Both the position numbers and the translations under genes were made by a program. Of a stretch of DNA of 64,000 bases, positions 18,141 through 25,823 are shown one piece after another; position 1 is the first letter of the stretch; every line of letters starts with the position of its first letter. This DNA is from Acidovorax kalamii (GTDB lineage Bacteria; Pseudomonadota; Gammaproteobacteria; Burkholderiales; Burkholderiaceae_C): contig NZ_NOIG01000009.1 in assembly GCF_002245625.1 (NCBI RefSeq), positions 186,001 to 250,000 of the forward strand, written 5' to 3'. The notes beneath the pieces were generated by a model. It saw nothing but the letters and a program-made list of their open reading frames with translations. It did no database searches and had not been told where the DNA came from.

Positions 18141-18188
18141 TTGCGGGCGGCAGGGAGCGCTGCAACAATTAGAAACGAACGACCGTTC
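18141..18188 (+). promoter_or_regulatory. Promoter and palindromic operator of the chalcone-isomerase-like gene
   Basis: -35-like TTGCGG (18141-18146), a 17-base spacer, and -10-like AACAAT (18164-18169). The palindrome GAACG-AC-CGTTC (18177-18188) sits on the predicted transcription start, and AGGAG at 18195 precedes the ATG at 18206. The palindrome is the kind bound by TetR-like repressors. No tetR gene is in the window. Confidence 0.5.
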
Positions 18189-18205
18189 TTTTTTAGGAGC
18201 TGTGC

Positions 18206-18793
18206 ATGAACTTTCTCCAGCGATGCGCTTTGGTGGCCGGAGCCTGCCTGCTGGCGGCCACCGCTGCCGCCCAGCCCATCACCGTGTCCGATGTGAAATA
18301 CGAAGAGACCGCCAGCCTGAGTGGCAGCACCCTGCAGCTCAACGGCGCGGGCGTGCGCTACAAGGCCGTGTTCAAGGTCTACACGGCGGGGCTGTACCTG
18401 GAGAAGAAGGCGCACACGCCCCAGGACATCGCGGCCCTCAAGGGCCCCAAGCGCATGAGCATCACCATGCTGCGCGAGATCGACTCCACCGAGCTGGGCA
18501 AGCTGTTTTCGCGCGGCATGGAGGACAACATGGACCGCGCGGCATTTTCCAAGCTGATCCCCGGCGTGATGCGCATGAGCCAGATCTTCTCGGACCACAA
18601 GAAGCTCGTCGCAGGTGACCAGTTCCAGATCGACTGGATTCCCGGCACGGGCACGGTGATCACCGTCAAGGGCAAGCCACAGGGTGAGCCTTTCAAGGAG
18701 CCGGAGTTCTTCAACGCGCTGATGGGCATCTGGCTGGGCAACACGCCCGCCGACTGGAAGCTCAAGGACGCCCTGCTGGGCAAACCCGCATAA
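18206..18793 (+). CDS. Secreted chalcone-isomerase-like protein
   Basis: 195 aa. A signal peptide covers residues 1-22 (MNFLQRCALVAGACLLAATA, cleaved after AAAQ). The mature part is a bacterial chalcone-isomerase-like domain: GSTLQLNGAGVRYKAVFKVYTAGLY is reduced here to its core motif AGLYLEKK, then RMSITMLREID, GDQFQIDWIPGTGT and GIWLGNTPADWKLKDALLG. Bacterial members are not known to act on flavonoids; several are thought to bind fatty acids or take part in envelope processes. It is a monocistron behind its own operator. True function unknown. Confidence 0.85.
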   Translation: MNFLQRCALVAGACLLAATAAAQPITVSDVKYEETASLSGSTLQLNGAGVRYKAVFKVYTAGLYLEKKAHTPQDIAALKGPKRMSITMLREIDSTELGKLFSRGMEDNMDRAAFSKLIPGVMRMSQIFSDHKKLVAGDQFQIDWIPGTGTVITVKGKPQGEPFKEPEFFNALMGIWLGNTPADWKLKDALLGKPA

Positions 18794-19049
18794 AGCACGC
18801 CCAGTACCCCCGCCAGGACACCCAGCTACGGACAAACCCCCAGGTCTGCGGCCTCCTGGCTGTCACCCGCCCGACACCAGCCAGCCGGGCCGGGGCGTAC
18901 GCTGAGACCTGTCCGCAAACCTCTTTTTTCTCGCAGCCCGCCCTTCATTTCTCCTTTTCTGCCCACCGCAGCGCAGCCGCCAGCACCGGCTTGCAAAACG
19001 TGGGCTGAATCGCCCTCGCCCCTTGCCCCAAGCCCCTCCCGCGCCTGAC

Positions 19050-20705
19050 ATGACCATGAAACTCAGCAACCTCTCCGTCGGCCTGCGCCTGGGCGCATCC
19101 TTTGGCGCCATTCTGCTCATCACCACCCTCATCGCGGCCACCGGCATGTGGCGCATTGCCAGCCTGCAAAGCGCCAGCGAACGTGTGGCCACCCACGAGA
19201 TCGAGCAGCAGACGCTGGTGGAAGACTGGGCCTCGGACATCCGCCTGAACTGGGTGCGCACCGAGGCCTTCCTCAAGGCCATCGACCGCGATTACATGGA
19301 CAAGCTCACGGCCGACACCCAGGCCACCGCCATGGGCATGGAGGCCAAGGTCAAACGCATCGAGGCCCTGGTGCAGGGCGAGCAGGCGCGGGGCCTGCTG
19401 GCCGCGATTGCCACGGCCCGCCAGGCCTACAACGACAAGCTCACAGAAATCCGCGAACTGCACCGGGGCGGCGAACCCAATGTGCCCGCCATGGTGGACA
19501 AGGACCTGCGCCCGCTGGCCGACAAATACCTGAAGTCGCTGGATGACCTGCGCCGCGCCATGGGCACCCAGCTCGCCGAAAGCCAGGCCGACACCTCGGC
19601 ATTGGCCAAGGCCAGCCAGGTGCTGCTGGGCGTGGGCACGCTGGTTGCCGTGGCGCTGGGTGCGCTGCTGGCCTTCACCGTCACGCGCTCCATCGTGCGC
19701 CCTGTGCAGCTGGGCAAAGAAGCCGCAGAAAACATCGCCGACGGCGACCTGACCCACCCCATCGAAACCAACGGCAACGATGAAACCGGGCAACTGCTGC
19801 AGGCGCTGGCCACCATGCAGTCGCGCCTGGCTTCCATCGTGGGCAACGTGCGCCACAACGCCGAAGGCGTGGCCACTGCCAGCACCGAGATCGCCTCGGG
19901 CAACAACGACCTCTCGGCCCGCACAGAGCAACAGGCCAGCGCGCTGCAGCAGACGGCCGCGTCGATGGAGCAACTGGGCTCCACCGTGCGCCAGAACGCC
20001 GACAACGCGCGCCAGGCCAACCAGCTGGCCATGAGCGCTTCGACCGTCGCCCAGCAGGGCGGCGATGTGGTGGCCGAAGTGGTGGACACCATGAAGGGTA
20101 TCAACGACAGCAGCAAGAAGATTGCCGACATCATCAGCGTGATCGACGGCATTGCCTTCCAGACCAACATCCTGGCGCTGAATGCGGCCGTGGAAGCCGC
20201 CCGCGCGGGCGAACAGGGCCGGGGTTTTGCGGTGGTGGCGGGCGAGGTGCGCAGCCTGGCCCAGCGCAGCGCCGAGGCGGCGAAAGAGATCAAGGGCCTG
20301 ATCGGCACCAGCGTGGAACGCGTGGAGCGCGGCACGGCCCTGGTGGACAAGGCGGGCGCCACGATGAGCGAAGTGGTCGCCTCCATCCGCCGCGTGACCG
20401 ACATCATGGGCGAGATCAGCGCCGCCAGCAGCGAGCAGAGCCAGGGCGTCAGCCAGGTGGGCGAGGCCATCACACAGATGGACCAGGCCACGCAGCAGAA
20501 CGCTGCCCTGGTGGAACAAAGCGCCGCTGCGGCCGACAGCCTCAAGACCCAGGCGGGGCAGCTGGTGGATGCGGTGGCGGTCTTCCGGCTGTCAGCCCAC
20601 GCATCCCGCCAAGGCGATGCCATGGCCGCCCCCACGCGCAGTGGCGGCACCAGTGCATCGCGGCTGGACTACCGCGCCGTGGTGCCGCGCCAGTTGACGG
20701 CCTGA
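19050..20705 (+). CDS. Methyl-accepting chemotaxis protein
   Basis: 551 aa chemoreceptor. The first membrane segment follows [19 protein letters not shown]; a periplasmic four-helix bundle (about residues 40-185) ends at a second membrane segment, [23 protein letters not shown] then the methylation and signalling region follow, with [20 protein letters not shown] and [23 protein letters not shown] 19050 or 19056 are both possible. There is no NWETF-type tail. It differs from the receptor at 8490 in its sensor domain, so the two probably detect different ligands. Confidence 0.93.
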   Translation: MTMKLSNLSVGLRLGASFGAILLITTLIAATGMWRIASLQSASERVATHEIEQQTLVEDWASDIRLNWVRTEAFLKAIDRDYMDKLTADTQATAMGMEAKVKRIEALVQGEQARGLLAAIATARQAYNDKLTEIRELHRGGEPNVPAMVDKDLRPLADKYLKSLDDLRRAMGTQLAESQADTSALAKASQVLLGVGTLVAVALGALLAFTVTRSIVRPVQLGKEAAENIADGDLTHPIETNGNDETGQLLQALATMQSRLASIVGNVRHNAEGVATASTEIASGNNDLSARTEQQASALQQTAASMEQLGSTVRQNADNARQANQLAMSASTVAQQGGDVVAEVVDTMKGINDSSKKIADIISVIDGIAFQTNILALNAAVEAARAGEQGRGFAVVAGEVRSLAQRSAEAAKEIKGLIGTSVERVERGTALVDKAGATMSEVVASIRRVTDIMGEISAASSEQSQGVSQVGEAITQMDQATQQNAALVEQSAAAADSLKTQAGQLVDAVAVFRLSAHASRQGDAMAAPTRSGGTSASRLDYRAVVPRQLTA

Positions 20706-20733
20706 CAGAAAAGAAGGAAAGAAAGAGGACAGC

Positions 20734-21462
20734 TCAGGCCAGCTGCGCCAGCGAATCCACAAACCCGTCGGCATCCACGGCCCGCACCGGCTGGCCGTGG
20801 TTGTAGCCGTAGGTGACCAGCACCACAGGGCAGCCTGCCGCCCGCGCGGCCTGCGCATCATTGCTGGAGTCGCCCACCATCAGCGTGCGCGCCGGGCTGA
20901 CGCCCAAGGCCTCGCAGGTCTTGAGAAGCGGCAGCGGATCGGGCTTTTTGCGCTCGAACGCATCGCCGCCAAACACGTGTTCAAAGTACCCGGCAAGCCC
21001 CTTCAACTCAAGCAAAGGCAGCGCAAAACTGGTGGGTTTGTTGGTCAGGCAGGCCAGGCGCAGCCCCCGGGCGCGCAGCGCTTGCAATCCGGCCTCCACG
21101 CCGCTGTACACCCCGGCAAACTGGCCATTGATCGCAAGGTAGTGGCGCTGGTAGCTGGCCCAGGCCGAAGGATAGAGCTCTTCAATTTTGATAGCAACAT
21201 CATCAGCACCATAGTGCGGAAGCACATGTTTTAGCACCGAACGCAGCAAATGTTCGGTGCCTTTGCCCACCATGGACTCGATGGAGCCCGCGTCGATGGG
21301 CGACAGGCCCAGGTCCTGCAGCATGCGGTTGAGCGCTTCGCTGAAGTCGCCCAGCGTGTCCACCATGGTGCCGTCCAGGTCGATGATCGCAGCGTCCACA
21401 CAGGACGGGGGAAGCGGAATGAAGTTCACAACAGCCGAGGAAGAAGTTTGGAATGCCGTCAT
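20734..21462 (-). CDS. gph: Phosphoglycolate phosphatase (HAD superfamily)
   Basis: 242 aa. Removes phosphate from 2-phosphoglycolate formed in DNA repair or by Rubisco. HAD motif I is IIDLDGTMVDT (nucleophile and acid/base Asp near residues 27 and 29), motif II is CLTNKP, and motifs III/IV are RKKPDPLPLLKTC and MVGDSSNDAQAARAAGC. ATG 21462 is preferred to an upstream start. Residues about 75-95 (LKHVLPHYGADDVAIKIEE) are encoded by an antisense copy of the dispersed ~58-bp repeat, in the helical cap, with no loss of frame. Confidence 0.93.
   Translation of the reverse strand: MTAFQTSSSAVVNFIPLPPSCVDAAIIDLDGTMVDTLGDFSEALNRMLQDLGLSPIDAGSIESMVGKGTEHLLRSVLKHVLPHYGADDVAIKIEELYPSAWASYQRHYLAINGQFAGVYSGVEAGLQALRARGLRLACLTNKPTSFALPLLELKGLAGYFEHVFGGDAFERKKPDPLPLLKTCEALGVSPARTLMVGDSSNDAQAARAAGCPVVLVTYGYNHGQPVRAVDADGFVDSLAQLA
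21179..21238 (+). repeat. Dispersed ~58-bp repeat, copy 3 (inside gph, antisense)
   Basis: Plus-strand reading: TCTTCAATTTTGATAGCAAC, a 26-base left part, then ATAGTGCGGAAG and an end close to CATGTTTTAGCACC. It is 60 bp, two more than the regular copies. It encodes part of the cap domain of gph on the other strand and is visibly richer in A and T than its surroundings. Confidence 0.6.
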
Positions 21463-21519
21463 GGTAAGGGCGCCAACGCCCCCGGGGGCCGGTGGCGGCA
21501 CGCACGGCCACCGTTCTCG

Positions 21520-21819
21520 TCAACCCGTGTGGAGGGCTTCGGCCTGGTAGATGGTCATCTGCGGGCTGGCTTCGCAGAGCTCCGTGATGGCGTGCGCAAA
21601 CTTCCGCGAAGCCTCCACCCGGAAGTGGGCCTGCAGGGCCGCCATGTCGCTCCAGCGCTCTACAAACACGAAACGCAGCGGCTGCAACACATCGCGGCTC
21701 ACTTCGTGGGACACACATCCCGGCTCCGCGCGGGAACGCAGCACATGCTCTACAGCGAGGCGCTCAACGGCGGCTTCGGTTTCCTTGCGGGCGATGGCAT
21801 GGCCGGTAACGAGGATCAT
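21520..21819 (-). CDS. Antibiotic-biosynthesis-monooxygenase-like (YgiN type) protein
   Basis: 99 aa, a single ABM domain (ferredoxin-like dimer). Key pattern: MILVTGHAIARKETEAAVER, EPGCVSHEVSRDV, FVFVERWSDMAALQAHF and the terminal helix before MTIYQAEALH. Relatives are cofactor-free quinol monooxygenases or heme-degrading enzymes; no haem-specific residues are seen. ATG 21819 fits the family's usual start just before the first strand. It lies 57 bases upstream of gph on the same strand. Confidence 0.85.
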   Translation of the reverse strand: MILVTGHAIARKETEAAVERLAVEHVLRSRAEPGCVSHEVSRDVLQPLRFVFVERWSDMAALQAHFRVEASRKFAHAITELCEASPQMTIYQAEALHTG

Positions 21820-21870
21820 GGTGTGCCTTGTGGTGGATGGGGATGAGCAGATTATTCCGCGAGCCCGCAT

Positions 21871-23397
21871 TCACCGCAGGCTCAGCGTCTGCCGCTTCCA
21901 GGCCGGGTCTTGCCAGCGCTGGAACAAAGGCAGCGCTGCCACATCGCCCGTCACGCGCTCGGTGGTCAGACCGTCCAGCCGCACCACCTCAAAACTTTTG
22001 CGGTAGCGGCCCTGGCCCCGGGCCTCGCGCGCCACCAGCATCTGCTGGCCACCGGGTACCCAGCCCGCCCACTCGGTCACGCCGGTCTCGGGCGTCGCGG
22101 CGCCGGGCGGCAGCACATCGGCCAGCCAGCCGCCTTCCGTTTGGCGCAGCACCCACAGCTCGCGCCAGCCTTCCATGGGCTGCACAGCCAGGGCCACGGC
22201 CGTGCCCTCGCGGTTGGTGCTGGCCGATGCGGCCCACACCACGCCGTAGGTGCAGCGGCGCAGCAGTGGGGCCTTGGCGCTGTGTTGCGCGTCCACCAGC
22301 AGCACGCAGGTTTCGCCAGGGGCGCCGGGCTCGGTCAGTAACGTGGGGCGGTTGCCCGCAGCCGCCACCGGGGCCGCAGCAGGCACCAAGGCCCAACGCA
22401 CAGCACTCACACGCATGGCAGCGTCGTTGTAGGCGCTCTGGTCTTCGTCGGGCAGCTCGGCCTTGCTCACGCCGCTGAGTTCCGTCAGGGCACGCGCAGC
22501 GGCAGCGGCCACCGCTGGGTCGGCAGCGTTCTTGCGTGCCTGCTGAAAGGCGGCGGCGCCCCACACGCTGGCGCGGCGCATTTGCACGCGGTTGCGCAGG
22601 TAGCCGGGCAAATTGGCCACCTCCACGCGCTCCAGCACCTCGGCCTGCCAGGTGGTGACCTTGGCACGCTCGTGTGCAGGCAGGTCGGGGTTGATGCACT
22701 CAGGGCGGGTCAGCGCCAGGGCGGCGCGGGCGCGCTGCTCGGCATCGGCCACGGGCATGGCCAGCAGGCGGCGAAAGGCCTCGCCCTCATAGCAGACCTG
22801 CATGCGGCCTTCGACCTCGTAGGTGGCAAAGCGCACGCCGTAGCCGTTGGCCACATCCAGGTGGGCCGATAGCGTGACGCCCGAGGCCTTGCCCGGCACG
22901 GCCACCGAGGCGCGGCGCGCAAGGCGGTCGGCAAAGGTGCCCAGTGCATCGAAGGCCTGCGCACCCTCCATGCCAGCCAGCGCCTTGGCGGGTGCGGCCT
23001 GCAGGTAGGCGGCTGTGAGGCCAATGCCCAGCGCTTCGGCGCCCGGAGTGTCCTGCACAAAGCGCATCACAGCCAGCAGCGCGGGGCCTTCTGCCTCGGT
23101 CAGGGCCACGCGGCGCACATCGCTGGCGCGGATGAAACCACCGCGCTCGCGCTTGTGGTCCCACACCTGCAAATAGTCGAGGCGCTCGCCACGCACTTCC
23201 AGCACTTCGCCCTGCCACAGGCTGGCCTGCTGCTGGGCGCCGTCGCGCGGGGCGGCGCGCAGGCTGGCCTGGTCTTGCACCACGATGGCGCTGCCCTGGG
23301 CATTGGTTGCAGGTAGGGGGGCGGCCTCGGCCGCCACGGTCACTGCGGCGCTGGCGACGGCGGCCAGCAAGGTGGCGAGGGTGGCGTTCATGTTCAT
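21871..23397 (-). CDS. Secreted protein with N-terminal SH3-like domain, function unknown
   Basis: 508 aa. A signal peptide (about 1-26, ending AAEAAPLPA) is followed by a bacterial SH3-like stretch (SAIVVQDQASLRAAPRDGAQ to GFIRASDVRRV, roughly residues 37-95). The rest is not recognised; it includes an Ala-rich helical part and a C-terminal beta-rich half. It is downstream of the SPFH gene, and the two overlap by 4 bases, so they probably act together in the periplasm or at the inner membrane. The start may be the ATG one or two codons in. No enzymatic motif seen. Confidence 0.75.
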   Translation of the reverse strand: MNMNATLATLLAAVASAAVTVAAEAAPLPATNAQGSAIVVQDQASLRAAPRDGAQQQASLWQGEVLEVRGERLDYLQVWDHKRERGGFIRASDVRRVALTEAEGPALLAVMRFVQDTPGAEALGIGLTAAYLQAAPAKALAGMEGAQAFDALGTFADRLARRASVAVPGKASGVTLSAHLDVANGYGVRFATYEVEGRMQVCYEGEAFRRLLAMPVADAEQRARAALALTRPECINPDLPAHERAKVTTWQAEVLERVEVANLPGYLRNRVQMRRASVWGAAAFQQARKNAADPAVAAAAARALTELSGVSKAELPDEDQSAYNDAAMRVSAVRWALVPAAAPVAAAGNRPTLLTEPGAPGETCVLLVDAQHSAKAPLLRRCTYGVVWAASASTNREGTAVALAVQPMEGWRELWVLRQTEGGWLADVLPPGAATPETGVTEWAGWVPGGQQMLVAREARGQGRYRKSFEVVRLDGLTTERVTGDVAALPLFQRWQDPAWKRQTLSLR

Positions 23398-24728
23398 TGC
23401 TCCACGGCTTGGGTGGTGGTGGCATCGTCGGCCACAGCCGCAGCCGGGGCTGCACCAGCCTGGGCGTTGCGGTTGCCGCCCAGCAGCGCGGCACCGATGA
23501 AGTCGCCATTGGTGGGCGGGGGCGCGATGATGACCTGGATCTTGTCCGACAGCTTGTCGGCCAGCGTCTTCTGGATGAGCAGCGGGTGCTTGGTCACCAG
23601 TGCGCCTTCGCGGGCCATTTGCTCGGCATTGACCTTGCCCACGCGGTCCATGCGGTAGGCCTCAGCTTCGGCCAATTTCTGGCGGGCGTCGGCCTCGCCG
23701 TTGGCTTCGATGCGGCGGGCCTGGGCGGCGCCTTCGGCGGCCTTCACACGGGCCACGCGTTCGGCTTCGGCCTCCAGCTGGCGCTGCTCGATCTGGCGCT
23801 GCTTGAAGGGCAGCACATGCTTCATGGCCTCTTCCTGGGCCTTGGCGGCAATGACCTGCTCGCGGGCGGCAGCTTCGGCGGCCACTTCACGGCGCACCTT
23901 TTCAGCGTTGGCGTCCAGCTCGGTTTCCTTCACGCGCTTGTCCTTCAGCTCCAGCGTGTAGCGCATTTTTTCGGACGCCAGCTCTTCGGCCAGCAGACTG
24001 TCCATGCCCCGGCGGTACTCGGCGGGCAAATCCACCTTGCCGATCTGCAGACTGCGCAGCGTCACACCATCCGCAGCCAGGCGGGCGCGCAGTTCGGTTT
24101 CGATGATCTGAGCGATCTCGGCACGTTTGGACGAGAAAATTTCACGCACCGTGTAGCGGGCAAACACTTTGTAGACCAGGCCTTGCACAGCGGGCTCGAC
24201 GATGTCAGCGCCCACGTTGTCGGGCAGGTTGCCTGCCTTGACGGCGGGCGAGTTGGGGTCCAGCGCATAGCGCACGCTCAGGTCCAGGCCCAGCGACAGG
24301 CCTTCCACCGATTGCAGCGGCGCGCTGCCCGTGGCCTGGCGCATGGCTTCGGGGCGGTAGCTCTGGTCGCGCAGCGTAAACACCCGCACCGTGTGCAGGC
24401 CGGGCACCACCCACACGCTGCCATCGCGCCACAGGCTCACGGCACCGGTGAACTGGTTCAGGCGCACCCCCAGGTCGCCTTGCGCCAGGTGTTGCACGGG
24501 CGGGTTGCGGACCACCATCAGGCCGGCTGCGGCCACCACGGTGCCAACGGCCAGCCAGCGCACGGTGCGGGCGGTGGGCAGCAGGTAGGCCCAGTTCAGG
24601 CGGGGGGCATCGGCATCCATCAGGCCTTGCGATTCCACGTCCAGCACGGGCTCAGTGCCAGCTTCAGGCAAGGAGGTAGAGCGACGGCCCTTCAGGGTCT
24701 GCACGATGCGGTTCCAGGTGGTTTTCAT
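23394..24728 (-). CDS. SPFH/Band-7 membrane protein
   Basis: 444 aa. A cytoplasmic N-terminus (about 55 residues) leads to one membrane segment (TVRWLAVGTVVAAAGLMVV). The Band-7 domain covers about residues 75-260, including GVRLNQFTGAV, VVPGLHTVRVFTLRDQSY and YTVREIFSSKRAEI. A long Ala/Glu-rich coiled coil follows (about 270-380), then an Ala-rich tail. Family members form oligomeric rings or scaffolds that organise membranes or control proteases. It is coupled to the secreted SH3-like gene and divergent from a two-component system. Confidence 0.88.
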   Translation of the reverse strand: MKTTWNRIVQTLKGRRSTSLPEAGTEPVLDVESQGLMDADAPRLNWAYLLPTARTVRWLAVGTVVAAAGLMVVRNPPVQHLAQGDLGVRLNQFTGAVSLWRDGSVWVVPGLHTVRVFTLRDQSYRPEAMRQATGSAPLQSVEGLSLGLDLSVRYALDPNSPAVKAGNLPDNVGADIVEPAVQGLVYKVFARYTVREIFSSKRAEIAQIIETELRARLAADGVTLRSLQIGKVDLPAEYRRGMDSLLAEELASEKMRYTLELKDKRVKETELDANAEKVRREVAAEAAAREQVIAAKAQEEAMKHVLPFKQRQIEQRQLEAEAERVARVKAAEGAAQARRIEANGEADARQKLAEAEAYRMDRVGKVNAEQMAREGALVTKHPLLIQKTLADKLSDKIQVIIAPPPTNGDFIGAALLGGNRNAQAGAAPAAAVADDATTTQAVEQ

Positions 24729-24958
24729 GGTGTTTCTCTCTCGGTGTGGTTCGGTGTTGTTGTCGGTGTCTGAGTCGCCGTCATGGCTGGCTCATTGAGG
24801 ACCGATTGTTCGGATCCACCCCGGAAGCAACAATGCGGCGCAGCCCCCAATGCGCTCACACCGCCCGCACGAACCTTCCGGCCCCGGAAGAAAAACTCAC
24901 ACCGCCCGGAACGGGGCGCCGGGATAATCCGCCCACACCTCCACTGCCCGCCCTGCCC

Positions 24959-25657
24959 ATGACCCGCATTGCCGTGATCGAAGACGACCTGCCCACCAGC
25001 AACCAGTTGGCCGGATGGATACGCAGCGCCAAGAGCGGCATCGTGATCGACCAGTGGTTCACCCGCGACGAGGCCGAGGCCGCGCTGGCCCGCGAGCACT
25101 ACGACGCGGTGGTGCTCGACATCGAACTGGGCCGCGAGCGCCATGCGGGCGTGGCCCTCATCAACGCCATCAACAAACTGCGCCAGGGCACGCCGGTGCT
25201 GGTGGTGTCGGCCATGCCAGCGGCCATCTACCGCAGCATTATGAAGGCGCTGGATGCGTGGGACTATCTGCAGAAAACCACGTTTGAAGAGGCCGATTTC
25301 ATCGAAACCTTCCTCGATATCCTGCGCACCACGCAGGCGCAGGCCCCGGTCGGCGCAGCCCCCGCCCCGGTGGGCGACGCGCTGGTGCTGGACCCGCTGT
25401 GGCAGCGCACCCCCACCTGGCGCGGCGAGCGCATCAACCTGCCGCTCACGGCCCAGCGCATCCTGGCCACGCTGCACCAGCGCAGCGGCGAAGTGGTGTC
25501 GTATGACGAACTGTTCGAGGTGGTGAAAAGCGGCCGCAACCGCGACAACGTGCGCAAGCATGTGAGCACCATCCGCGAGGCGCTGCGTGAAGTGGACCCC
25601 GGTTTTGAAGGCATTGAAAACGTGCCCATGCGCGGCTTCCGCTGGACGGGAAGGTGA
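24959..25657 (+). CDS. Response regulator with C-terminal winged helix
   Basis: 232 aa. Receiver domain at residues 1-120: acidic pair in VIEDDLPTSNQL, phospho-acceptor Asp54 in VVLDIELGRE, and LVVSAMP; the usual Lys falls in the YLQKTTFEEAD segment. The C-terminal DNA-binding domain (about 140-232) is of the Trans_reg_C type, with LPLTAQRILATLHQRSGEVV and RDNVRKHVSTIREALREV. ATG 24959 is the natural start; a GATAAT -10-like hexamer lies at 24923. It pairs with the sensor kinase 166 bases downstream. Confidence 0.9.
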   Translation: MTRIAVIEDDLPTSNQLAGWIRSAKSGIVIDQWFTRDEAEAALAREHYDAVVLDIELGRERHAGVALINAINKLRQGTPVLVVSAMPAAIYRSIMKALDAWDYLQKTTFEEADFIETFLDILRTTQAQAPVGAAPAPVGDALVLDPLWQRTPTWRGERINLPLTAQRILATLHQRSGEVVSYDELFEVVKSGRNRDNVRKHVSTIREALREVDPGFEGIENVPMRGFRWTGR

Positions 25658-25801
25658 ACACCCCCCCGAGACCCTGCGGGCCTTCCCCCCGCTCTCGCAT
25701 TGCTGCGCAATGCGGGCAGGGGGACGCCGCCAGCGCGGCGGGGCGGCCCTTGCGCGGCGGCCCTGGCCTGGGCTACGCCAGTTTTGACCGCCCTGCGCGG
25801 T
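25655..25801 (+). repeat. GC-rich stop-codon-anchored repeat, copy 2
   Basis: Begins with the TGA of the response-regulator gene and shows the blocks ACACCCCCC, GGCCTTCCCCC, CTCTCGC, a short hairpin CATTGCTGCGCAATG, GGGGGACGCC, GCGGCGGGGCGGCCCTTGCG and GCCAGTTTTGACC. It fills most of the gap before the sensor kinase, so the two genes may still be co-transcribed through it. Confidence 0.72.
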
Positions 25802-25823
25802 ATTTTCACGCGAGAGGAATGGA

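Noticed and set aside
20706..20733. Terminator between the second chemoreceptor and gph
   Set aside because: The purine-rich gap (AGAAAAGAAGGAAAGAAAG) has no inverted repeat.
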